Below, in pieces: positions 1 to 5,221 of a stretch of 5,221 nt of DNA. Source of the stretch: DASROJ01 sp035646975 (lineage in GTDB: Bacteria; Acidobacteriota; Polarisedimenticolia; JACPZX01; DASXTC01); NCBI GenBank assembly GCA_035646975.1, contig DASROJ010000268.1, positions 1-5,221 of the forward strand, given 5' to 3'. The position numbers and the translations under genes are program-made. The notes beneath the pieces are model-generated. The model was given only the letters and a program-made list of their open reading frames with translations. It ran no database searches and had not been told where the DNA came from. Within the stretch, counting starts at the first letter, position 1; each line of letters opens with the position of its first letter.

Positions 1-985
1 GGCCCGCCCATCCCATCGCGCGATCACCTTTCACGACAAAGAAGACGCAATGCCGCAGCCGGGCACCGACGTAACCCAGCGTCAGCGACACGATCTCATC
101 GACGCTCTCGGCGCTTGCGAGCTTCCGGGACACATCGGCGAGCGAGGAGCCCTGCGCGGTACCCGGCGTCTCCCGCCGCACCGCTGGAAGCTTGGCCACC
201 GGCTGGGGGCGTGTGTCGATCTCCTCGGCATGCAGTTCTTCCGCCGGCGACTGGCTCTCGATCGCTTCGGCCACTTCACGCCATGATCGACCGTAGCCGT
301 ACTTTTCCCAGTGGTCCGTCGTGACCTCGCCGAGGGGGGCTGAGGTGACCGTCGAGGACGACCCTCCCGCGCCGGCAGTCTCCGCCATTCGGACACCCGG
401 ACGCGTCTCCGCGGCCGTTTCCGCGCGGCGCGGTGCCCGGACGGGACGCGCCTCGGCGTCGAGAACGACCTCATCGCTCTGCAACGGACGCAGCGTCTCC
501 CGACGCGAGCGGAGCCGCGACAGCTCGCGCGCCAGCGTCGTGAACCGCTGCGAGCGGGGCATGTTGTAGTACTTCTCCAGCACCTGGACGACCCTGACTT
601 CAGGTGAAACCCAGGGAACGATTCGGTAGCCGGTGACGAACGAGATCTCATCCAGCGCGAGCAGGTTCTTGGGATCGATCATCGCGAGATGGAGCACCTT
701 CCCTTCCATCCGCAACGGCACCACCTTGTGCTTCTCGACAAGACGCGCCGGCATGCTTCGGATCACCGAATAGGGAACCTTTGAAAGTGTCTCGAAATCC
801 GCATAGGGGACCCCGAACATGCCGGAAAGCGTCTCACCCAGCGTTTCCTCGTCCAGGTATCCCAGCTCCAGGAGGCTCGTCCCGAGGTGCCCCCCGAATA
901 CCAGCTGCGCGGTCAGAGCGCGATGAAGCTGCGCTTCGGTGATATTGCCCGAGTCGACAAGAGTTTCCCCGAGTTTCCTGATCAT
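1..985 (-). CDS. MshEN/GspE-N domain protein with GAF-like C-terminal region, 3' end outside the window
   Basis: I translated 328 codons from the ATG at 985 to the window edge without a stop. Residues 4-56 hold two tandem 24-residue motifs separated by exactly 5 residues (KLGETLVDSGNITEAQLHRA... and HLGTSLLELGYLDEETLGET...). This is the layout of the c-di-GMP-binding MshEN domain found at the N-terminus of type II secretion/type IV pilus ATPases. Residues 57-142 complete the GspE-N fold (GVPYADF, KHKVVPL, LHLAMIDPKN, FVTGYRIVPWV, VLEKYYN). A charged, Ala/Arg/Glu-rich and probably disordered linker runs to about 278. A new domain then begins (SLADVSRKLASAESVDEIVS, then VFFVVKGDRAMGWAG), resembling the GAF-like tails of stand-alone proteins of this kind. 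No Walker A or other ATPase motif is seen before the edge. The start is the only in-frame one after a stop and fits the family. Function is unknown; it may be a signalling or motility adaptor. Confidence 0.85.
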   Translation of the reverse strand, partial: MIRKLGETLVDSGNITEAQLHRALTAQLVFGGHLGTSLLELGYLDEETLGETLSGMFGVPYADFETLSKVPYSVIRSMPARLVEKHKVVPLRMEGKVLHLAMIDPKNLLALDEISFVTGYRIVPWVSPEVRVVQVLEKYYNMPRSQRFTTLARELSRLRSRRETLRPLQSDEVVLDAEARPVRAPRRAETAAETRPGVRMAETAGAGGSSSTVTSAPLGEVTTDHWEKYGYGRSWREVAEAIESQSPAEELHAEEIDTRPQPVAKLPAVRRETPGTAQGSSLADVSRKLASAESVDEIVSLTLGYVGARLRHCVFFVVKGDRAMGWAG

Positions 986-996
986 GGCGAAGTGGG

Positions 997-1025
997 AATA
1001 TTGGAGGAGTTGCCCCCGGAGTCAA
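997..1025 (-). promoter_or_regulatory. Possible promoter for the MshEN-domain gene
   Basis: In the 47-nt gap after pdxT, the minus strand has TTGACT (1025-1020), 17 bp, then AATATT (1002-997). The -35 matches the sigma-70 consensus at 5 of 6 positions and the -10 at 4 of 6. A start near 990 would leave a leader of only about 5 nt before the ATG at 985, which has no Shine-Dalgarno. Chance occurrence is possible; read-through from pdxT is the alternative. Confidence 0.3.
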
Positions 1026-1032
1026 GACCCCC

Positions 1033-1665
1033 TCAGGCGGCCTTCGCCGCCCTTCGGGCCATGGCCGCGAAGTAGCGGTGAATACTGCGCTCGCGGCCCA
1101 ATTCCGGGTGAAAGGTCCCCGCCAGCACGGTCCCCTGCCGCACCAGGACCGGCTCGCCGGAATGGCGGATCAGCACTCGAACCTCCGGGCCGCATCGGCG
1201 GATGCGCGGAGCCCGGATCAGGATCAGCTCGAGCCGATCGGGTGCCCGACCTTCCCCTTCGTCCAGCGTCAGCCCGCTGTCGGGCTCCATGCTGCCCATC
1301 GTCGTTTCGAACGATTCGAGCTGGCGGCCATAGGCGTTCCGCTCCACATCGATGTCGATGAAGGCAAGGCAGAACTGCTCCGGTCCGGTCACCCTCGTGG
1401 CGAGCAGGATCGCTCCGGCGCACGTGCCATAGACGGGCGTGCCGGCGGCATGAAGACGCCGCAACGGCTCGACGAGGCCACAGTCGTTCATGAGCTTCAC
1501 GAGGGTCGTGCTCTCGCCACCCGGAATGATGAGCCCGCAGATCCCGGCGAGCTCCTCCGCCCGTCTGACGATCCTCGCGGGCTCGCCGACGTCATCGAGC
1601 GCCCTGGCATGGGCCTCGAAATCACCCTGGAGCCCGAGAACTCCTATCGGCAGCGCGTGCGGCAT
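1033..1665 (-). CDS. pdxT: Pyridoxal 5'-phosphate synthase, glutaminase subunit PdxT
   Basis: Class I glutamine amidotransferase that hydrolyses glutamine and channels ammonia into PdxS. It is 210 aa. The opening IGVLGLQGDFEAH (7-19), the oxyanion region PGGESTT (48-54), nucleophile Cys82 in GTCAGAILL, the family signature ERNAYGRQ (108-115) and the His186-Glu188 pair in FHPEL complete the triad. It is about 14 residues longer than B. subtilis YaaE, mostly through an acidic stretch at about 124-144 between SFETT and ELILIRAP. Two starts are possible. The ATG at 1665 lies 5 nt after the pdxS stop with GAGG 12 nt upstream. A GTG at 1674 overlaps that stop as GTGA, has GAGG 3 nt upstream, and would add three residues (VNR). 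ATG is preferred because the conserved domain begins soon after it. Either way, translation is probably coupled to pdxS. Confidence 0.97.
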   Translation of the reverse strand: MPHALPIGVLGLQGDFEAHARALDDVGEPARIVRRAEELAGICGLIIPGGESTTLVKLMNDCGLVEPLRRLHAAGTPVYGTCAGAILLATRVTGPEQFCLAFIDIDVERNAYGRQLESFETTMGSMEPDSGLTLDEGEGRAPDRLELILIRAPRIRRCGPEVRVLIRHSGEPVLVRQGTVLAGTFHPELGRERSIHRYFAAMARRAAKAA

Positions 1666-1670
1666 CCGAT

Positions 1671-2567
1671 TCACCAGCCTCGTTTCTGGAGCAGCTGTTC
1701 TTCCTTCAACGTGCTCATCTCGATCCCGGGCATGGCTTCGCCGAGGTCCTGGGATACCTCGACGAGGACGCGTGCGTCTGCGTGATAGGTCGTGGCCTTC
1801 ACGATGGCATCCGCGCGGCGCGTCGGGTCGGCCGACTTGAAAATCCCCGAGCCCACGAAGACCGATTCGGCCCCCAGCTGCATCATCAATGCCGCATCGG
1901 CCGGCGTTGCGATGCCGCCCGCCGCGAAGTTCGGCACAGGCAGCCGTCCGTTGGCCGCCACCCAGCGCACCAGCTCGAGCGGCGCTCCGAGATCCTTGGC
2001 CTCCGACATCATTTCGTCCTCTCGCAGCGTCGTCAACCGGCGTATTCCCTCGGTCAGCTTTCTCATGTGCCGGACCGCCTCGACGATGTTGCCGCTGCCG
2101 GCCTCCCCCTTGGTCCGGATCAACGCGGCCCCCTCGCCGATGCGTCGCAGCGCTTCGCCCAGGTCCCTCGCTCCGCAGACGAACGGAATCTTGAATGCGA
2201 ACTTGTCGACGTGATGTTTCTCGTCCGCCGGCGTGAGCACCTCGCTCTCGTCGATGTAATCCACGCCCATCTCCTGCAGGATCTGGGCCTCGGCGAAGTG
2301 GCCGATGCGGCATTTCGCCATCACGGGGATCGTCACCGCGCGCATGATCTCGCGAACCTTGCTCACGGAGGCCATCCGGGCGACGCCCCCCTGGGCGCGG
2401 ATATCGGACGGCACCCGCTCGAGGGCCATCACCGCCACCGCGCCGGCCTTTTCCGCGATGACCGCCTGGTCGGCATTGACCACGTCCATGATGACGCCAC
2501 CCTTCAGCATTTCAGCGAGGCCCGTCTTGAGCCGAAGCGTGCCGAACTGCGCGTTGTCGCCAGCCAT
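1671..2567 (-). CDS. pdxS: Pyridoxal 5'-phosphate synthase, synthase subunit PdxS
   Basis: Synthase subunit of the DXP-independent PLP synthase. It condenses ribose 5-phosphate, glyceraldehyde 3-phosphate and ammonia supplied by PdxT into PLP; the family forms a cytoplasmic dodecamer decorated with PdxT. It is 298 aa, close to the usual 290-300. The N-terminal GTLRLKTGLAEMLKGGVIMDV, Asp28 in IMDV, Lys85 in VMAKCRIGH and Lys153 in IRTKGEAG correspond to the catalytic Asp24, Lys81 and Lys149 of characterised homologues. FAAGGIATPADAALM (214-228) and VFVGSGIFKS (236-245) make the phosphate-binding loops. The C-terminal tail ends EEQLLQKRGW, the conserved segment involved in subunit cooperation. 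No key residue is missing. The start is fixed by AGGAGGAGGA 3 nt before the ATG, 11 nt after pdxR. It is followed 5 nt later by pdxT. Confidence 0.98.
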   Translation of the reverse strand: MAGDNAQFGTLRLKTGLAEMLKGGVIMDVVNADQAVIAEKAGAVAVMALERVPSDIRAQGGVARMASVSKVREIMRAVTIPVMAKCRIGHFAEAQILQEMGVDYIDESEVLTPADEKHHVDKFAFKIPFVCGARDLGEALRRIGEGAALIRTKGEAGSGNIVEAVRHMRKLTEGIRRLTTLREDEMMSEAKDLGAPLELVRWVAANGRLPVPNFAAGGIATPADAALMMQLGAESVFVGSGIFKSADPTRRADAIVKATTYHADARVLVEVSQDLGEAMPGIEMSTLKEEQLLQKRGW

Positions 2568-2570
2568 GAT

Positions 2571-2580
2571 TCCTCCTCCT
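2571..2580 (-). promoter_or_regulatory. Strong ribosome binding site of pdxS, overlapping the pdxR stop
   Basis: The minus strand reads TAGGAGGAGGAATCATG: the TAG stop of pdxR (2581-2579) continues directly into AGGAGGAGGA, with the pdxS ATG at 2567. Ribosomes finishing pdxR are thus delivered onto a near-consensus Shine-Dalgarno. This fixes the pdxS start and suggests coupling, with PdxS made at a higher rate than the regulator, whose own start lacks such a site. Confidence 0.85.
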
Positions 2581-4144
2581 AGATGAGAGGCATCGACTCG
2601 CCCGCGGTGGCCCTGCGCTCCGCGCGCCGTGTCCTGATCCTCTGTTTGATGATGTCTCCCAGCACCCGTATTCCGCGATGAATCTCGCGCGGCGTCACCT
2701 GGGAGAAGGTCAATCTGAGATTCTGGCCGGTGCTGCTGTCCACGTAGAACAGGTCGCCCCTTCCAACCATCACTCCCCTGGCACGGGCGTCTTCGGCGAC
2801 CTCGTCGGCGTCGACCGTGGGCGGCAGCGTGACCCAGACCACGAGCCCTCCCTTGGGCCGGCTCCAGAGGACATCGGGAGGAAATGCCCGCTTCATCGCC
2901 GACAGCATCGCATCCCGTCGCTCGCGGTACCTCTCCACGACATTGATGAGATGCCGGTCGAGGTCCCCCTGCTTGCAGAACTCGTGCAGGGCCGCCTGGA
3001 GCAGCAGGCTGGTGCTGTAGTCGGTGATCTTCTTCAGGCGCACGAGGCGCTCGGCGATCTCCCGCGGCGCGGCGATCCACCCGATCCGCAGACCGGGCAG
3101 CAGTTTCTTTGCGAAGGTCGACAGGTAGATGACCTTGCCGCCCAGATCCAGCGCCTTGAGAGAAGGCAGGTCCTCGCCTTCGAACCGAAGGTCGCCACCG
3201 AAGTCATCTTCCAGTATCGCGAGACGCCGGGATGCCGCCATGTCGATCAATGCGCGTCTCCGGCGCAGGCTCATGGTCTCGGACGTCGGATTCTGGAAGT
3301 TGGGCATCAGGTAGATGAGCTTCGGGCGGCGGTGTTGAACCGCCTCTTCGAGAAGCGGCACGATCACCCCTTCCTGGTCCACCGGAACCCCTCTGAGCTG
3401 CGCCCCGTACGAGTGGAACACCTGCACGGCGCCCGTGTACGTGGGGTTCTCCACCACCACCACGTCGCCGGGATCGAGCAGCGCCCGGGCGACGAGATCG
3501 ATCCCCTGCTGGGAGCCGCTCGTCACGACGATTTCCTCCTCCGTGACGGCCATGCCACGTGAGCGAAGATTGCGGGCGATCATCTTTCGCAGCGGAGGAT
3601 ATCCGGCCGGCGGCCCGTAACCCAGTATCCGGTGGCCCTGACGTCTCAGCACGCCATCGAGTGCCGCTCGAAACGGCTCCACCGGGAAGAGCGACGGGTC
3701 GGGGAACAGCGACGCGAACGAGATGACTCCCGGCTCCGTGGCGCCGTAGGCGGCGGGTGGCAGCCCGCCCTCGATGGCGCGCTCCGAAGTGCGGGAGAAC
3801 AGCGTGCCCCACGGCAATGGCAGGTCCGGAGCAGGTGCGTCGCTGAAGGATTGGGACGGCGGGATCGACTCCTTGCCGGACGCCTGGATGCGCGGCGTGC
3901 TCGCCACGAACGTGCCGCGCCCGACGTGAGACGTCACCAGGCCGAGCTCGATGAGATCCCTGTAGGCGCGCGAAACGGTCAGCCGGTTGACTCCGACTTT
4001 CATGCAGAGCGCGCGGCTCGTCGGCAGGCGGTCCCCGGGGGCGAGTGTGCCGGCCTCGATCGCGGCGCTCAACTGGCGCGCGATCTGAAGGTAGATCGGG
4101 AGGCCTGCCTCGTGTTCGACGCGGATCGGTATCATGAGAGCCAT
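2579..4144 (-). CDS. pdxR: MocR-family (GntR wHTH + aminotransferase-like) regulator, probable PdxR
   Basis: Probable PLP-sensing transcription regulator of vitamin B6 synthesis, 521 aa, cytoplasmic. A GntR-type winged helix covers about 13-82 (LPIYLQIARQL, LPTSRALCMKVGVNRLTVSRAY, GRGTFV). A linker of about 50 residues follows, then a fold-type I aminotransferase-like domain (about 135-500). Residues seen there, aligned to my recollection of GabR: Tyr236 in ENPTYTG, Asn285 in QNPTS, Asp313 in EDDF, Lys346 (PLP Schiff base) in STFAKK, Arg353 and Arg477 in NLRLTF. Phe315 replaces the tyrosine usual in EDDY. A basic tail (about 500-511) ends the protein. Neither ATG (4144 or 4135, residue 4) has a Shine-Dalgarno sequence. 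The first overlaps the proposed -10 box, so 4135 is likely if that promoter is real. The TAG stop merges into the pdxS ribosome binding site, which supports the PdxR assignment. MocR class is near certain; PdxR rests on context and operator. Confidence 0.92.
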   Translation of the reverse strand: MALMIPIRVEHEAGLPIYLQIARQLSAAIEAGTLAPGDRLPTSRALCMKVGVNRLTVSRAYRDLIELGLVTSHVGRGTFVASTPRIQASGKESIPPSQSFSDAPAPDLPLPWGTLFSRTSERAIEGGLPPAAYGATEPGVISFASLFPDPSLFPVEPFRAALDGVLRRQGHRILGYGPPAGYPPLRKMIARNLRSRGMAVTEEEIVVTSGSQQGIDLVARALLDPGDVVVVENPTYTGAVQVFHSYGAQLRGVPVDQEGVIVPLLEEAVQHRRPKLIYLMPNFQNPTSETMSLRRRRALIDMAASRRLAILEDDFGGDLRFEGEDLPSLKALDLGGKVIYLSTFAKKLLPGLRIGWIAAPREIAERLVRLKKITDYSTSLLLQAALHEFCKQGDLDRHLINVVERYRERRDAMLSAMKRAFPPDVLWSRPKGGLVVWVTLPPTVDADEVAEDARARGVMVGRGDLFYVDSSTGQNLRLTFSQVTPREIHRGIRVLGDIIKQRIRTRRAERRATAGESMPLI

Positions 4145-4173
4145 TATGAGGCCAGCGGGTACCCGCCTGTCAA
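4143..4173 (-). promoter_or_regulatory. Putative pdxR-pdxST promoter with 19-bp palindromic spacer
   Basis: On the minus strand there is a perfect -35 TTGACA (4173-4168) and a -10-like CATAAT (4148-4143), 19 bp apart. The usual spacing is 17 bp. The spacer contains GCGGGTACCCGC (4155-4166), a perfect 12-bp palindrome. Long spacers with a central dyad are known from MerR-type promoters, where a protein must distort the DNA for activation; whether this is analogous is inference. A start site about 7 nt beyond the -10 would fall near 4136, next to the ATG at 4135, which suggests a leaderless message. The -10 overlaps the upstream ATG (4144-4142). Confidence 0.45.
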
Positions 4174-4177
4174 GAAC

Positions 4178-4203
4178 TTGGTCTTATTGGACTAGACCAT
4201 TTT
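4178..4203. promoter_or_regulatory. Putative PdxR/MocR operator: clustered TTGGWCT half-sites
   Basis: The plus strand shows TTGGTCT at 4178-4184 and TTGGACT at 4187-4193, a direct repeat with a 9-bp period. TGGTCT at 4179-4184 and AGACCA at 4194-4199 form a perfect 6-bp inverted repeat around a 9-nt centre. The minus strand reads AAAATGGTCTA at 4203-4193. From memory, the published Corynebacterium PdxR box is AAAGTGGW(-/T)CTA, which this matches except at one base. The cluster ends 4 bp upstream of the proposed -35 box of pdxR and covers the last codons of the hydrolase gene. Mixed direct and inverted repeats are typical of MocR operators. It is inferred to be the autoregulatory site of the pdxR-pdxS-pdxT unit. 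Confidence 0.5.
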
Positions 4204-5221
4204 CCACGGCCACAGGCCAATCCCCCACAACCCGGCGGGCCCGGGTATACCAGTCGGAAAGCACACGCTCTGCCGGTCGCCCTCTCGGGCTGAACAGCGG
4301 GTCACGCCCCCCGGCTTCGGGGGTGGTCGGCCACTTCCACCAGAAGAGACCTGCGAGCCAGGGGCGATCCCAGAAGGCCGCGAGTATCGCCCGGTAGCCG
4401 CGGGCCTGGGCCTCCGGGTCGGCGGCGCGACCTGTTCGATCGTCGTGCGGCGCCACCCACGCGGACGCCAGGGCGGGAAACCCCACCTCCGTGAGAATGA
4501 TTTGCCGCCCCGCGCTCCGGGCAACCCTTTCCACCCGCTGCGCGATCGAGCGGGCGCCCGCCGACAGAGCGTCGTCACCTGCCTCCGGGTCCGCGTCCAG
4601 CGGGTAATAGCAATCCAGACCAGCAAAGTCGAGGGCGTCCCAGAATCCGATCCGTTCGAATTCCTCCCCCCAGTTGGCGGAGTAGGTCAGCGGTCCGTCG
4701 TACATCGCGCGCGTCAGTGCGATCAATGCGCGCCAGTCCTTCTCCCTGCGTGAGGCGCTCTGCATCTCCACGCCGACCACCAGCAGGTCGGCCCTGCCCG
4801 CGGCGGCCAGCAAGGCGTAGTGCATGAGGAACTCCCGGTACTGCAGAAAGAATCCGCGCCAGGACTCCTCGGTTCGCATCGAGATGTCGCCGGTCCAGTG
4901 TCCGTCATGCAGCCAGAGCTGCGGCTTGAGCATGACACGCAAGCCGAGACGATGAGCCGCCTCGATGGTCGCCAGGACCGCCGTGTCGTTCTCCGCACCG
5001 ACGTTCTGGGCCTCGCCGCGAAGGAACGAGACTTCCTCACCCCGGGGATCCCGCATGAAGCCGAACGGACTCAGCGCGACCCAGTCCGCCCCCATCGTCT
5101 TGAGCCTGCCCATGGCCGCGAACGAGGCGTGGGATCCATAGCCATCGATCCCGGCGTAACCTTCGTGGGCCAGCCCCATTCCTTTCTGGAATGGCAGCGG
5201 ACGCGGCCGGCGTGTCGAAGG
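4184..5221 (-). CDS. GH113-like TIM-barrel glycoside hydrolase, 5' end outside the window
   Basis: Probably a retaining glycoside hydrolase related to GH113 (beta-mannanase-like TIM barrels). Numbered from the internal Met at 5179, 331 residues are visible. The N-terminal part (LAHEGYAGIDGYGS, about 3-16) and the strand DWVALSPFGFM (32-42) match how these barrels begin. Glu138 in VGVEM fits the acid/base and Glu231 in LTEVGF fits the nucleophile; both are at barrel strand ends. DFAGLDCYYPL (184-194), the Trp-rich FWWKW (279-283) and the C-terminal FSPRGRPAERVL complete the family pattern. The frame stays open through 14 more codons to the window edge. The Met at 5179 has a purine stretch (AAAGGA) touching it with no spacing, and the barrel begins before it (LPFQKGMGLAHE), so the real start and any signal peptide lie outside. 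The TAA stop sits within the operator-like repeats of the next gene. Substrate is unknown. Fold confidence is high, exact family moderate. Confidence 0.85.
   Translation of the reverse strand, partial: PSTRRPRPLPFQKGMGLAHEGYAGIDGYGSHASFAAMGRLKTMGADWVALSPFGFMRDPRGEEVSFLRGEAQNVGAENDTAVLATIEAAHRLGLRVMLKPQLWLHDGHWTGDISMRTEESWRGFFLQYREFLMHYALLAAAGRADLLVVGVEMQSASRREKDWRALIALTRAMYDGPLTYSANWGEEFERIGFWDALDFAGLDCYYPLDADPEAGDDALSAGARSIAQRVERVARSAGRQIILTEVGFPALASAWVAPHDDRTGRAADPEAQARGYRAILAAFWDRPWLAGLFWWKWPTTPEAGGRDPLFSPRGRPAERVLSDWYTRARRVVGDWPVAVENGLVQ

Noticed and set aside
82..651. Minus-strand open frame of 189 codons near the left end
   Set aside because: It is Arg/Ser/Pro-rich and out of frame with the MshEN-domain gene, which reads without a stop through the whole of 1-985 on the same strand.
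1017..1030. Small hairpin (GGGG/CTCC) after pdxT as a terminator
   Set aside because: The stem is about 4-6 bp with a tiny loop and there is no T-tract, so it gives no support for termination.
1033..2313. 426-codon version of the pdxT frame, extending into pdxS
   Set aside because: The extension is out-of-frame pdxS sequence; PdxT family proteins start at about the ATG at 1665.
1782..2582. Long plus-strand open frame (266 codons) opposite pdxS
   Set aside because: It lies wholly within the antisense of pdxS, whose catalytic residues are all present; no recognisable domain or upstream RBS.
1671..3080. 469-codon version of the pdxS frame, extending into pdxR
   Set aside because: The extra N-terminal 171 codons are out-of-frame pdxR sequence without recognisable domains; the ATG at 2567 has a near-perfect RBS and gives the normal PdxS length.
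2678..3562. Long plus-strand open frame (294 codons) opposite pdxR
   Set aside because: It is antisense to a well-conserved MocR gene, its translation resembles no family (rich in His, Arg, Gly and Pro), and GC-rich codon use readily leaves such mirror frames open.
4179..4199. Inverted repeat read as a terminator of the hydrolase gene
   Set aside because: The stem is only 6 bp with a 9-nt loop, no T-run follows, and it overlaps the stop codon. Its half-site structure fits an operator better.

Overview
The window is a compact, GC-rich bacterial segment with five genes, all on the minus strand and almost no non-coding DNA. In transcription order (right to left) they are: a glycoside hydrolase of the GH113-like TIM-barrel type (4184 to the right edge, 5' end outside the window), a MocR-family regulator of the PdxR type (2579-4144), pdxS (1671-2567), pdxT (1033-1665), and a protein with an N-terminal MshEN/GspE-N domain (985 down to the left edge, 3' end outside the window). 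No tRNA, rRNA, CRISPR array, insertion sequence or phage gene was seen. The organism cannot be named from this sequence. High GC, the DXP-independent vitamin B6 pathway and a stand-alone GspE-N protein with a GAF-like tail fit a Deltaproteobacteria/Myxococcota-like or related soil or sediment lineage; this is a weak inference.

The core is a vitamin B6 module. PdxT releases ammonia from glutamine and PdxS joins it to ribose 5-phosphate and glyceraldehyde 3-phosphate to make pyridoxal 5'-phosphate (PLP). The MocR protein carries a winged helix and an aminotransferase-like domain with the PLP lysine, so it is well placed to sense the product. The three genes are very tightly packed: the pdxR stop codon runs into the pdxS ribosome binding site, and pdxT starts 5 nt after (or overlapping) the pdxS stop. 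This implies one transcript with translational coupling.

The most informative non-coding stretch is the short GH-pdxR junction (4142-4203). It holds a cluster of TTGGWCT half-sites, including a 6-9-6 inverted repeat that resembles the published PdxR box. Next comes a TTGACA / CATAAT promoter whose 19-bp spacer contains a perfect 12-bp palindrome, placed so that the transcript may start at an ATG without a leader. A second possible promoter with a very short leader lies in the 47-nt gap before the MshEN gene. The flanking hydrolase and MshEN genes have no obvious link to B6 synthesis.

I found no clearly new biological system. The points worth a second look are the co-directional regulator, the promoter/operator architecture, a Tyr-to-Phe change in the regulator's cofactor pocket, and a c-di-GMP-type MshEN motif that is partly degenerate and has no ATPase domain visible.
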